Below are positions 1 through 8,516 of a stretch of DNA of 61,644 nt, in pieces. Each line of letters opens with the position of its first letter. Positions within the stretch are counted from its first letter, which is position 1. The DNA comes from JAUWOY01 sp034431315 (GTDB lineage: Bacteria > Chloroflexota > Anaerolineae > VGOG01). The position numbers and the translations under genes were made by a program. The stretch covers positions 1 to 61,644 of the forward strand of contig DAOUDK010000099.1 in the NCBI GenBank assembly GCA_034431315.1. Direction: 5' to 3'. Below the pieces are notes generated by a model that worked only from the letters and a program-made list of their open reading frames with translations, had not been told where the DNA came from and ran no database searches.

Positions 1-4
1 ACCC

Positions 5-112
5 GCCGTGGCATAAAGTGCCACGGCTACGGAGCTGCCACCCCGTGAACGGGGTTCCTCAGCCCGATTCATCGGGCGGAAGCTCCGTAGCACGGCGACT
101 TCATCGCCGTGC
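5..112. repeat. REP-like hairpin cluster, left flank of RAYT transposase
   Basis: Four perfect hairpins lie side by side: 5-27 (9-bp arms, 5-nt loop), 41-54 (6-bp arms), 62-77 (7-bp arms, GCCCGAT/ATCGGGC) and 90-112 (GCACGGCGA/TCGCCGTGC, 5-nt loop). The last two recur in the same order at 717-767 on the other side of the transposase gene. Clusters like this beside a Y1 transposase are typical of REP/BIME elements mobilised by RAYT proteins; that role here is inferred. Confidence 0.75.
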
Positions 113-128
113 GGCCCAGCAACCATTC

Positions 129-659
129 TCAATACTTTTGACCAGCAACCTCTGCCATAACAGCGGATAACTTCATCAACTCTTCTCGCCAGCTATCCGC
201 TTCCGTCACATAAAATGATGCGTCCTCTCGCACCAAACGCGGCCCCACATTCTCCGAAGTCATGCGCTCCAAGACGGGAATGATCGTACCTTCCGCGTGA
301 TGCTCCTTTTGACGCTCGACATATGCAATATAGTTAGGTAGTCGCTTGGCATCGAATGAGAAAGCGCCATATTCATCTTGCCACTTGAAAGGCACCTCGC
401 TGATGCCCGACTTGTTGAATCTCGTTGAAGCAGCACCCTTAATTTGCCCAACAAACTTGGATACTGAAATGGCCGGAGGGATAGCCACGACCATGTGAAC
501 GTGATCCATGGTGCCACCGATGGTGTAGACAACACCTTTGAGCCCAACAGCCTTGCTGGTCAAGTAGCCGTAGATGTGCTTCTCGACCTGGGGGGTAAGT
601 AGGGGTTGACGATTCTTGGTTGACCAAACCAGATGGTAGAATAGTTGCCAGTAAGGCAT
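129..659 (-). CDS. IS200-like Y1 transposase (RAYT type)
   Basis: A 176-residue single-strand DNA transposase of the IS200/IS605 Y1 superfamily. The HUH metal site is visible as DHVHMVV (His53 and His55), and a candidate catalytic tyrosine lies in the helix around residues 110-113 before a KEHH segment. Family proteins cut and rejoin single-stranded hairpin DNA through a 5'-phosphotyrosine. The start is supported by a GGAG motif about 7 bases upstream. No TnpB or IscB partner is present, and matching hairpin clusters flank the gene, so a domesticated REP-associated transposase is more likely than a complete IS605 element. The C-terminal tail beyond residue 145 is longer than in minimal IS200 TnpA. 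Confidence 0.85.
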   Translation of the reverse strand: MPYWQLFYHLVWSTKNRQPLLTPQVEKHIYGYLTSKAVGLKGVVYTIGGTMDHVHMVVAIPPAISVSKFVGQIKGAASTRFNKSGISEVPFKWQDEYGAFSFDAKRLPNYIAYVERQKEHHAEGTIIPVLERMTSENVGPRLVREDASFYVTEADSWREELMKLSAVMAEVAGQKY

Positions 660-716
660 ACCTCAAGCTCCTTTAGTTCCCTTATGCTACCGTTGACTGT
701 GCCACGGTGATCCAAA

Positions 717-767
717 GCCCGATGAATCGGGCGGAAGCTCCGTAGCACGGCGACTTTATCGCCGTGC
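717..767. repeat. REP-like hairpin pair, right flank of RAYT transposase
   Basis: This is a near-identical copy of 62-112: hairpin GCCCGAT/ATCGGGC at 717-732, then GCACGGCGA/TCGCCGTGC at 745-767. It ends three bases before the stop codon of the herA-like gene, so it may also act as a transcript end for that minus-strand gene set. Confidence 0.75.
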
Positions 768-769
768 GG

Positions 770-2380
770 CTACTCCCCAAACAACTCCGCGATGTCTTGC
801 ACTGCGCTCCGCCTCTCCCCTGCTCCCATCGCCCGGTAGAACTCCTCGTCGTACTTGCGGGTCTGTACCTGGATGGGCATGGGCACGGCGTGGCCCATGA
901 GGAGAACTTGCTCGCGGGTGTTCAAGCTCGCCAGGGCGCCCCGCAGGGTGCTGCGGTCGGCCACGCCGGTCAGCACGGCATCAATGTCTCGCTCCTCGGT
1001 GAGCTTGCCAGAGACGCGGGTGCCGAGCTGGCTCATCACCTCAGGATCAATGCCGCTGGGCCGCTGGTCAATGACCATGAGGGTGACGTGGTATTTGCGC
1101 AACTCGCGGGCGATCTGGCCGAAGATGGTCTGCCTGGCCGCCGTGGGATTGAGGAACTTGTGGGCCTCCTCGATGGTAATCATCAGGGGGCGGGGCGCGT
1201 CGCTGGGCTTCTTGGTCTCCTCGTAACGCTCGACTTTCCTCTGGTAGAGGCGGCGGATGCGACGAGTGACGACGTTGGCCACCAGCATGTAGTCCAGGGC
1301 ACTGCTGTAGCGCCCGAACTGGAGGATGATGTGCTTACCTTTATCCAGCGCGGCCACCATATCGTCAATGATATTGAAGTGGGCCTGTTCGGCTATGTAT
1401 CCCCGCCGCTTGATGGCCCTGAGCTTGCGTTGCAGGGCGGTCGTGGCCTCCGAATGGGCGCCGCTGGACTGACAAAACGCCTGCACCCCGTCGGGCGACA
1501 TCCCCAACAGTTCCCGCAGCCAATCCTCTTTGTAGACGTCGTTGAGAAGGCCCGCCGTGGCCGCCGTGGTGGGGCGGAGGTCCAGTTCGCTGGCCAGGAG
1601 CATCACGTCCTCGGCCTCTATCTGATTGAGGCCGATCTGGAGGGTCACGTCCACGTTTTGGCGAGCAGCGGCTTTCTCGTCCAGCGAGTACACCAGTACC
1701 TTGCTGCCGAAGATTTGACGCAGCCCCCTGACCCACACCCCATCTTCCGACTGCTTGTCAAAAGCGTACTCGCTGTGCATGTCGAAGATCAGGTTAACGG
1801 CCGCCCCCGACTTTATGATGCCCGACAGGATGATGCGGGCCAGGAAGCTCTTGCCCGTGCCCGTCTGGCCGAAGATGCCGTTGGATCGCTCCACCAGGCG
1901 GTCGAGCTTGAGGCAGATGGGGATGTCCATGGTCAGCGGTGTGCCCACGGCGAAATTCAGCCCGCCCTCCTCGCCGAAGACGGTGGCGAAGTCCAGGGCA
2001 TCGGCCTGGCACAGCTCGGCGAAGTGCATGGGGATAGTGCGCACCGGCTGCGGCGGCGACAACTCATCGGAAAAAGCGAGCTCGTCGCCCTTCTCTAGCA
2101 TGAGCCTGGGCTTGACCTCAACCGTAGCATAGGTGTTGATGCCTGACAGAGCCTGGGCGATAAAAGGCGAGGCATCGTGAGGCGGGTCGGCCAGCAGCGT
2201 AGCGTCGGTAACCCGCAGTTGCATGTCCGAGATCATGCTGAAGTAGCGGTTGTGCTCCCCTTCCACGATCACGAAATCGCCGATGCGCAAATCCTCGGTC
2301 GAACAGCCCGGATCCAGCCGCACCGTCAAACCCGCGTTAAACGCGCCGTCGGTCACTACGCCTAGTCGTTTGCGTTTCAT
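770..2380 (-). CDS. herA: HerA-family hexameric ATPase/DNA translocase (DUF87)
   Basis: A 536-residue HerA/FtsK-like ATPase. An N-terminal beta-barrel (about residues 1-100) resembles the HAS barrel. Walker A is GQTGTGKS near 171-178, and Walker B is LMITIEEAH with the acidic pair near 404-405, followed by arginines in the C-terminal part. HerA pumps DNA in a hexamer and normally works with the nuclease NurA, which is encoded in the same strand set at 8517-9689. I chose the ATG at 2380 because an AGGAG lies 7 bases upstream. A GTG at 2386 overlapping the methylase stop is the alternative, but its ribosome site would be too close. Close coupling to the restriction enzyme suggests a joint role in processing or defence; this is inferred. 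Confidence 0.85.
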   Translation of the reverse strand: MKRKRLGVVTDGAFNAGLTVRLDPGCSTEDLRIGDFVIVEGEHNRYFSMISDMQLRVTDATLLADPPHDASPFIAQALSGINTYATVEVKPRLMLEKGDELAFSDELSPPQPVRTIPMHFAELCQADALDFATVFGEEGGLNFAVGTPLTMDIPICLKLDRLVERSNGIFGQTGTGKSFLARIILSGIIKSGAAVNLIFDMHSEYAFDKQSEDGVWVRGLRQIFGSKVLVYSLDEKAAARQNVDVTLQIGLNQIEAEDVMLLASELDLRPTTAATAGLLNDVYKEDWLRELLGMSPDGVQAFCQSSGAHSEATTALQRKLRAIKRRGYIAEQAHFNIIDDMVAALDKGKHIILQFGRYSSALDYMLVANVVTRRIRRLYQRKVERYEETKKPSDAPRPLMITIEEAHKFLNPTAARQTIFGQIARELRKYHVTLMVIDQRPSGIDPEVMSQLGTRVSGKLTEERDIDAVLTGVADRSTLRGALASLNTREQVLLMGHAVPMPIQVQTRKYDEEFYRAMGAGERRSAVQDIAELFGE

Positions 2381-2382
2381 TT

Positions 2383-5300
2383 TCACTCTCCTTCCACTAC
2401 CTTCACCTCTTCCCCCGTCAGCCCGTACAACCGATACACGATCAGGTCAATCAGTCGGTCGGTGGCAGCGATGCGGGCCAATAGCGGTCGTAGTTTCTCC
2501 ACCGATGCCTCCCACTCATCCCGGATCAGGTCCGATGCCTCGCGCCCTTTCACGTTCACCTTTGTGATCTTGCGGCGGTTGCGGTCCAGCACGCGCCGTA
2601 TCTCCGTCCAGTCGTGCTGGTAGTAGGTTTTGAGGTTAGTCTTGAGAGACCACTCCTCAATGAGCAGGCCCGTGTAGCCCGCCAGCCAGTCCAGAAAGCC
2701 GCGCACCTCTTCGTTCTTGGCCTTGCGCATTTCGATCATCTGCTCTGCCAGGTGGGCCAGTAGGTCGTGGACGACATCGGCTTGCTCGGGCTCTTCTTCC
2801 ATCAACAGCCGGGTGGCGACAAAAGCTCGCACGGACACGTCCTCTCCGTGTTCCAGATAGGCCTCATAGCGCTGCAATCCCTCTTCCACCAGCCGCGCCC
2901 TCTCCTCCTGCGGCGTGGTGAACTCGATGCGACGGATGGAAAGTCTCTTCCAGTCGTCGGGATAAGCGTCAATATGACCAGGCCGAAAAGTGTTGAGTTG
3001 ATGTTGCAGAGTCTTGGAATTAAGCAAAGCGCAAAGATACAAAAGACTGTAGCTCTCAGAAGCGCGTTCGCACTCAGTTCTTTCTGCGCCTAGACTGTGA
3101 AAGTAACGCCGAACGTGAGAGTTGTCAACGTCACTAAGTGAACGATAGAGAGTGCAAACCATACACGTGTTATCACATATCACATCCCTATCATCGTATG
3201 CTACATTCCTAGTCTGTCGCCCAAGCAGTAACTTGGGCGAGCGGTATAGTTCTGGGAAAGTAGGACGAACAAGTCTAGTCGGACACCTATCGCTTCCCCA
3301 TTCAACGTACTTGATCTCTTCCACTGAGTAGCGGCCCAGATGTTTTCCTTCAGTGTATTCCTTCCAGCATCTCGGAGTCGGGGTAGGACTTACTAGGTCC
3401 CGCTTCCGAAACTTTAGCGGATCGTCTCTATCACTGTTCAGCCGCAACCCATATGAGGTAAAGCACAGCATCCCAAGTGGAATAGTTGGAACTGAATAAT
3501 CTGGTATTCTTTCAGCCGCGCTTGCAACATAAAGTTCATCCGCATTGTTGTTGACAAATTCAGACGACGAACTATTCACATCACCTGGTGTCGCAAAGAT
3601 GATTCGTCTTGACCGTTTTAATGTTCCGGGGATCTTCCTTACAACAGGAATGATATTACGAATGCCAATACCCTCAAATATCTCCCAAACCGGATAGTGA
3701 GACACGCTGACAACGTGGAGTTCATCAAAGTAAATTCTTTTGATAGGCTCAGAGTAAGTGGCTGTATTGAAGGCATCTGGAATGATGAAGCTGAAGAAAC
3801 CACCAGAGGCAAGAAGTTGTAAGGCTGCCTCCATGAATGCAACATAGAAATCCCACATGTGTTTTAGCGCTACGAAACGCGGCATGGCAGCGATCCGGCG
3901 CCGTTCAACCCGCATGTCCTCCCCCATTCGTGCCTTGACATATGGCGGATTCCCCACCACCGCATCGAAGCCCTTCTGATCCTTCAGCGAGTGGCCGAAG
4001 CGATCGAAGAAGACCTCGGGGAACTCCAGTTCCCAGTGGAAGAAGCGTTTCTCCCGCCACAGGGCGTGGGCGCGGTCCAGGTAGGGCTGCGCCTGGGCGT
4101 CAGGCAACATGCCTCTCCCTGTCTGTACCCACTGCACCAGGCCGGCGTAGTCCTCGGGCGCCATCTCGTTGCCAAAGTAAGCGCTGGCCCACAGGTCGGC
4201 GATCTGCCGCCAGCGCTTCAGATGGACTTCCAGCAGCTCTTGGAAGATACGCTCCTTCTCGTGGATGTCCTCCACGCTGTCGCTGGCCAGCTCCTGGATG
4301 GTGGCCAACCCGCCCACGGCCAGGCCCATGTCTCGGGTGAAGGCCGACTCGTCGAAGAGCGCCATCTGCTCCTCGGCGACCCGTTTGCGTTTCCTTTTGC
4401 TGGGCAGCCCCCCCAGGTCGGCCAGGCGCGCCCCGATGAGGCTGTTGCCACAGCGCAGGTGGTGGTCCAGGAAGGAGAGAGGCTTGCCCTTAGCCGCCGT
4501 GGCCAGCCACAACGACAGCTTGGCCAGCTCCACCGCCAAGGGGTTGACGTCTACGCCGTAGATGCAGCTCTCTACGGCACGCCGCCGCCAGTAGCTTATC
4601 TCCGTCTCCTCTTCCCCTTTCGTGACTTCCCCTTCACTGCCCTCAGCCCCGGCTCCCAGCCTCACGCCGAAATCCAGGATGCGCTGAGCCAGGTAGTCCG
4701 TGGCCTCCACCAGGAAGTGGCCGCTGCCCATGGCTGGGTCCAGCACTTTCAAGTCCAGCACCGCCTCGCCGAAGCCCTCCCGCACCCTGCCCAGCTCCCG
4801 CTCCAACAGCTTGCGGTTCTCGCCCCGCGCCGCCTTGAGCTTGGCCTCCAGGCCCGTCAGCCGATCCTGGATGACCCGCTGTTTCTCGTCCACCAGCGGC
4901 CCCAGCGTGTTCTCCACGATGTACTTGACGATGTAGCCGGGCGTGTAGTAAGAGCCCGTCGCCTTGCGCTCCCCCCGCTCGGTCACCGGGTAGACGGTGC
5001 TGGCGGGGAAGACGACCTCCTGCCCCTCCTCGGCGGGCACGACCCGCTCCCGCTTGCGATCTTTTATCACCGCCATGTCCCGGTCGGCGTAGCGGAGTTG
5101 GTACTCCAGCAATCCCTCGTAGATGGAGCCCAGGTGGCGGATCTCCAGGTCGCGGTAATCCACGAAGTCCAGACCCTGAGGTCCCTGAGCCCGCGCCAGC
5201 AGGTCGAGAGCCTGCACAATGTATGCATCGCCGATGGCCTGATCCTCCAGAAAGGGGTACTTGGTCGGGTCAAAAAGGCGGCCGTTGTAGGCCGGAACGC

Positions 5301-6369
5301 CCAGCTCTCCGCTGCCCTCGTTGATGATGTGGAATAGTGCCTTGAGGTTGTCCCAGATGGTAGCCCGGCGAGGGAGGTAGGTCATCCGGCGGCCCAACCT
5401 GTCGGCAATCGCCTCTTTGATGGCCTTCAGGCTGTAGAGCCCGGCATAGCTGCGATTCTCCAGGGGCAGCAGGCGGCGGCTCTCGGCGTAGAAGATAAAC
5501 AGCAGGCGGTAGAGGAGAATCAGGGCATTGTCGTGGATCTCCTTGAGGTCGACTGGGGTGAGAGAGGTGCCTGGGTACCTGAGGAAGCCCTCGGCCAGTA
5601 GCCGCAGCGCCTCGTAGACCCGCTCCTTCAGGTCCTCGCTGACCCCCTGGGCGTACTCGCGGCTCTCCTGCAGCACCCGATCCAGGAATTCGGGGAAGGC
5701 AGCGCGGCGGAAGAAAAGGTAGAAGTACTTGAAGTCCTCGACCTGTCCCTGCCTGAGGAGGTTGATCAGGTCCACCTCGTAGTAGGAGTCCAGGCGGAAG
5801 CTGGACTCGCGGTGATAGAGACGCCACAGCCGCCCGTTGGTCAGCAGACCCCAGTCGCGGCCCGTGATTCGCAGGTAGTAGTCAATCTGGTAGCTGGGGT
5901 TGGCATTGGAAAAAGCATCGCCCGCGCCGCCGGTCAACCGCCTGTCGAGGGAGCGATCCCAGCGCTTGGCATCAGCCACAGCCAGAGCGGCCCCGAAGAA
6001 GTCCGCCGTGCCCAGGTGGGGGAGGGCGGCACGCCGGGTCGCCTCATCGGGGAAGAGAGCGTAGTCGGGCGTGCGAGTGCCCTCTGGCGAGGGGAGCGAG
6101 GCCCCGACGTGGTAGGTATGGTCCAGGAGGTCCAGGATGGGCCGAATCCACTCATCCTCCAGTGCCGACTCGCTCAAGGCAGGCCTCAGCAAGGCTCGCT
6201 TGTCAGCGTGGAGCTGGTGGAGAGCCTCCAGAGCCTGAGCTGCCTCCGCGTCGGCCTCGCGCCAGCTCGACTGCCGTGGCAGCAGCGTGTTCAGATAGTA
6301 GTCGGAGAAGAGGTAGTGATTGCGATGCTTCTCCAGGGGCAGAGTGAGTTGTTGTGGCGAATCAGACAT
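2383..6369 (-). CDS. Type IIG-like restriction-modification enzyme (Eco57I-type N6-adenine methylase fused to nuclease-like domain)
   Basis: A 1328-residue protein. The N-terminal third has a PD-(D/E)XK-like pattern (TPDYALF followed by AVADAKRW near residue 133) and a WGLLTNGRLWRLY segment typical of these enzymes. A YTPGYIVKYI helix comes near 475. The methylase S-adenosylmethionine motif DPAMGSGHF lies near 545 and the catalytic NPPY near 808. The region after NPPY is the probable target-recognition domain and is clearly more AT-rich (about 2990-3900) than the rest. The C-terminus is helical. The start at 6369 has a GGGAGGA ribosome site; the longer frame to 6435 runs into the upstream gene. 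The stop nearly abuts herA. Family enzymes cut and methylate DNA in one chain; joint action with HerA/NurA is inference. Confidence 0.82.
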   Translation of the reverse strand: MSDSPQQLTLPLEKHRNHYLFSDYYLNTLLPRQSSWREADAEAAQALEALHQLHADKRALLRPALSESALEDEWIRPILDLLDHTYHVGASLPSPEGTRTPDYALFPDEATRRAALPHLGTADFFGAALAVADAKRWDRSLDRRLTGGAGDAFSNANPSYQIDYYLRITGRDWGLLTNGRLWRLYHRESSFRLDSYYEVDLINLLRQGQVEDFKYFYLFFRRAAFPEFLDRVLQESREYAQGVSEDLKERVYEALRLLAEGFLRYPGTSLTPVDLKEIHDNALILLYRLLFIFYAESRRLLPLENRSYAGLYSLKAIKEAIADRLGRRMTYLPRRATIWDNLKALFHIINEGSGELGVPAYNGRLFDPTKYPFLEDQAIGDAYIVQALDLLARAQGPQGLDFVDYRDLEIRHLGSIYEGLLEYQLRYADRDMAVIKDRKRERVVPAEEGQEVVFPASTVYPVTERGERKATGSYYTPGYIVKYIVENTLGPLVDEKQRVIQDRLTGLEAKLKAARGENRKLLERELGRVREGFGEAVLDLKVLDPAMGSGHFLVEATDYLAQRILDFGVRLGAGAEGSEGEVTKGEEETEISYWRRRAVESCIYGVDVNPLAVELAKLSLWLATAAKGKPLSFLDHHLRCGNSLIGARLADLGGLPSKRKRKRVAEEQMALFDESAFTRDMGLAVGGLATIQELASDSVEDIHEKERIFQELLEVHLKRWRQIADLWASAYFGNEMAPEDYAGLVQWVQTGRGMLPDAQAQPYLDRAHALWREKRFFHWELEFPEVFFDRFGHSLKDQKGFDAVVGNPPYVKARMGEDMRVERRRIAAMPRFVALKHMWDFYVAFMEAALQLLASGGFFSFIIPDAFNTATYSEPIKRIYFDELHVVSVSHYPVWEIFEGIGIRNIIPVVRKIPGTLKRSRRIIFATPGDVNSSSSEFVNNNADELYVASAAERIPDYSVPTIPLGMLCFTSYGLRLNSDRDDPLKFRKRDLVSPTPTPRCWKEYTEGKHLGRYSVEEIKYVEWGSDRCPTRLVRPTFPELYRSPKLLLGRQTRNVAYDDRDVICDNTCMVCTLYRSLSDVDNSHVRRYFHSLGAERTECERASESYSLLYLCALLNSKTLQHQLNTFRPGHIDAYPDDWKRLSIRRIEFTTPQEERARLVEEGLQRYEAYLEHGEDVSVRAFVATRLLMEEEPEQADVVHDLLAHLAEQMIEMRKAKNEEVRGFLDWLAGYTGLLIEEWSLKTNLKTYYQHDWTEIRRVLDRNRRKITKVNVKGREASDLIRDEWEASVEKLRPLLARIAATDRLIDLIVYRLYGLTGEEVKVVEGE

Positions 6370-6404
6370 CGTTCCTCCCAGGTGGTTGGTTCTCCTTACG
6401 AACG

Positions 6405-7553
6405 TTATGTAGCCTGTATCTCCCGTACAACCCAATCAAATATTGCAAGGAACTGCTTGAGAGCGGTCTCATCCTTCAGGGCAGAAAGGGGAATGCCTGG
6501 ACGCCTGGTAATAGCATCGTCAGGAAGCGATACGCTTGCAATAGAATTGAGCCGACTCAGAAGTTCTCGTCGTTTCTCCTCGGAGTCGAACGGCAGCTTG
6601 TATTGGTACCAGTAAAAGTAAATCTCAACCGTGCCATACGTCCACACTGCAAAAAGGCTATGGCCCTTTTCCTTGTGATCAAGCACCGGAACAAATGATC
6701 CACTTCTACTGCCTCGTCCCCACCAAACTCGCGTAGTTCTGGAGTGTGCCCAATCCAGGATCTTCTTGGCGACACTCACTTCAACGACGCTATGCCTCGC
6801 TTCCAACTCTTGGAAAAAGGAAGGCTCATCCCACTGCTTCCCCGTTCGGCCAGCACTTGATTTGGCCCGCTGGGCCTCTGCGGTCTGGCCGATGACTCTC
6901 GGAACGAGGGTCTTGAGCCCTTCACCCACGTATTGCCTGATCTCGACCGCCAACACCTCCGCCGGATCCATCTGCTCGTTCAGGAACTCCACAATGCGCT
7001 TGAGCTCAGGAGGGATCTCATCGGCGACGAAGACCAACCTTATCCGCCCCGCTCGCAAATTGGTCTTGACCTGGCCCCAGAACACCTCGACCGCCGCATC
7101 GTCATCGAAATCAGCTTCAATCAGCTCTGCCACTAGCTGAGCCGGATCGCCGCCCTGGCTGTCGCAGGCAGCCTCAAACTTGGCACGGATGATCTCGACC
7201 GGCCAGTAGACAACGGCGTTGGCTGCATAGTCAAGCATCTGCCCCACCACCTCACGCCGGATACGAGTATCGCTGCTACGTTTGACCTCCACCAGGGTTG
7301 GAATCGCGTCCTGGTCGAGGAAGAGGTGGTCCAGCGACCATCGGCCAGTGCCGTCTTCTTCCCCAGGCACACCGACTTCCCGGGACACCAGAAGCCAGCG
7401 GCGGGGTGCCGCCTCGTCTATCTGCTCACCAGCCAACAGGTCGGGATAGTTCTCCAGCAGCGTCTGCAATAGGTCTTCGCTGGCATAGGGCTGTTCGCTC
7501 AAGGACTGCAACGTCCCGTTCTCCTCAAGAAGGTAGATTCTCCCGCTCATCAT
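6405..7553 (-). CDS. PD-(D/E)XK nuclease-like protein
   Basis: A 382-residue protein with a clear PD-(D/E)XK core in the first third: Asp in LDHLFLD near residue 75, then VEVK near 88-91, then a helix RREVVGQMLDYAAN that fits the usual post-core helix. The middle and C-terminus (WWGRGSRSGSF, an aromatic-rich YFYWYQY strand) are unassigned. I chose the ATG at 7553 because the reading frame further upstream lies inside a tandem repeat and a GGGGAG precedes this ATG. It sits 35 bases before the type IIG gene on the same strand. It may supply an extra nuclease to the system. Exact family not recognised. Confidence 0.7.
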   Translation of the reverse strand: MMSGRIYLLEENGTLQSLSEQPYASEDLLQTLLENYPDLLAGEQIDEAAPRRWLLVSREVGVPGEEDGTGRWSLDHLFLDQDAIPTLVEVKRSSDTRIRREVVGQMLDYAANAVVYWPVEIIRAKFEAACDSQGGDPAQLVAELIEADFDDDAAVEVFWGQVKTNLRAGRIRLVFVADEIPPELKRIVEFLNEQMDPAEVLAVEIRQYVGEGLKTLVPRVIGQTAEAQRAKSSAGRTGKQWDEPSFFQELEARHSVVEVSVAKKILDWAHSRTTRVWWGRGSRSGSFVPVLDHKEKGHSLFAVWTYGTVEIYFYWYQYKLPFDSEEKRRELLSRLNSIASVSLPDDAITRRPGIPLSALKDETALKQFLAIFDWVVREIQAT

Positions 7554-7565
7554 TTCGCTTTCTCT

Positions 7566-7783
7566 CCCCTTTTGCCGCAACGGATATGCAGCGGATAATC
7601 GGATGCGCGTCTACTTATCCGCTTATCCGCTGTCCATCCGCTGCCGTTGCCTCAATCGCATACAACACCGTCATCCCCTTTTGCCGCAACGGATACGTAG
7701 CGGATAAACAGATGGACGCTTCCTCATCCGCTTATCCGCTGTCCATCCGTTGCCGCTGGCTCAATCGCATACAACACCGTCAT
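7566..7783. repeat. 109-bp imperfect tandem duplication of a gene tail
   Basis: Two units, 7566-7674 and 7675-7783, read almost the same. Unit 2 contains the last 19 codons and stop of the HAS-barrel gene. Unit 1 contains a diverged copy of the same 19 codons, again ending in an in-frame stop. The duplicated tail therefore lies directly downstream of the intact gene and upstream of the PD-(D/E)XK gene. Confidence 0.85.
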
Positions 7784-8338
7784 CAACCGCTCGTAGTCGT
7801 ATTTGAGGAGGGCGGCGATTTCCCGCGCGGCCCGCTCCAGCCACTCCCGGTCCTGGCCCCGCTGGCGATATGCCTGGCGGACGTGAGCAGCCAGGAACTG
7901 CTCGGACGGCACTTCGCCAGAAGCCGAAAGGAGCAGGCGCAGGTAGTAGAGCCGCTCGCTGAAGGCCCGCACTTCCTCCTCCGTACATTGATACACCGAG
8001 TAGTGGAGGGGCGGAGGTTGGGCAGGCAGATGTTGGCGAATGGCTCCGTCCTCCACGCAGCCCACCAGGAGGACGCTGAACTCGGTGCGCAGGGTGTGCC
8101 TCAGCTCCGGGTGCTCGTCGTAGATGGCCTCGTCGTAGACCTCCTCGGTGCTGCGCCGTACCGCGCGGCGGCCGGGGTCCAAACCAGCCGTCGTGCCGTG
8201 GCTGACCACGCCGTAAACACAGCCCCCATCGCCCACCTCGACCTTCACCAGGCTGCCCAGCGCCGGTGGCCGGTTAAGCTCCAGGCTCTCGGCCACAAAC
8301 CCCGTGGTACCCGTTTCAATGATCTCACCAATTCTCAT
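7724..8338 (-). CDS. HAS-barrel domain protein, HerA/NurA associated
   Basis: A 204-residue soluble protein. The first 60 residues (MRIGEIIETGTTGFVAES, then LGSLVKVEVGDG and VYGVVSHGTT) look like the HAS barrel found at the N-terminus of HerA and of ATP synthase subunits. The remainder is helical and charged. It lies between nurA and the nuclease/methylase/herA genes on the same strand. Stand-alone HAS-barrel proteins beside nurA are known from some bacteria. A role as adaptor between ring and nuclease is inference. The ATG is preceded by GGGTGGT. Its last 19 codons are duplicated just downstream. Confidence 0.6.
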   Translation of the reverse strand: MRIGEIIETGTTGFVAESLELNRPPALGSLVKVEVGDGGCVYGVVSHGTTAGLDPGRRAVRRSTEEVYDEAIYDEHPELRHTLRTEFSVLLVGCVEDGAIRQHLPAQPPPLHYSVYQCTEEEVRAFSERLYYLRLLLSASGEVPSEQFLAAHVRQAYRQRGQDREWLERAAREIAALLKYDYERLMTVLYAIEPAATDGQRISG

Positions 8339-8391
8339 CGCACCACCCTAACCCGGACAAACCGGAACTAAACAAGGTTCAAATCTGATAG

Positions 8392-8467
8392 AAACCACCA
8401 AGACACCAAGACACTAAGACACTAAGTTTTTCAGTTTTTTCTTCGTGCCTTTGTGTCTTTGTGGTTA
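8392..8467. repeat. Long imperfect palindrome, CCAAGACAC type
   Basis: The left arm is built of ACCAAGACACCAAGACACTAAG-like units. The right arm (CTTTGTGTCTTTGTGGTT) is its approximate reverse complement, with a T-rich centre. It lies in the gap between nurA and the HAS-barrel gene. Several other gaps in this window hold palindromes of the same internally repetitive design but different sequence. Confidence 0.7.
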
Positions 8468-8516
8468 ATCTCTTGCCACTTGTGCAATAACCTGACTGGC
8501 AAGATTCTGTTGGGAT

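Noticed and set aside
764..2098. Long plus-strand open frame opposite herA
   Set aside because: It is the antisense of a GC-rich gene with clear HerA motifs, and its protein has no recognisable domain. The same holds for long antisense frames opposite the methylase (3991-5337), fdhA (21842-23272) and the LCP gene (17173-18471).
7566..7783. CRISPR array
   Set aside because: Only two long units without regular short spacers; it is a gene-tail duplication. No CRISPR-like array was seen elsewhere in the window.
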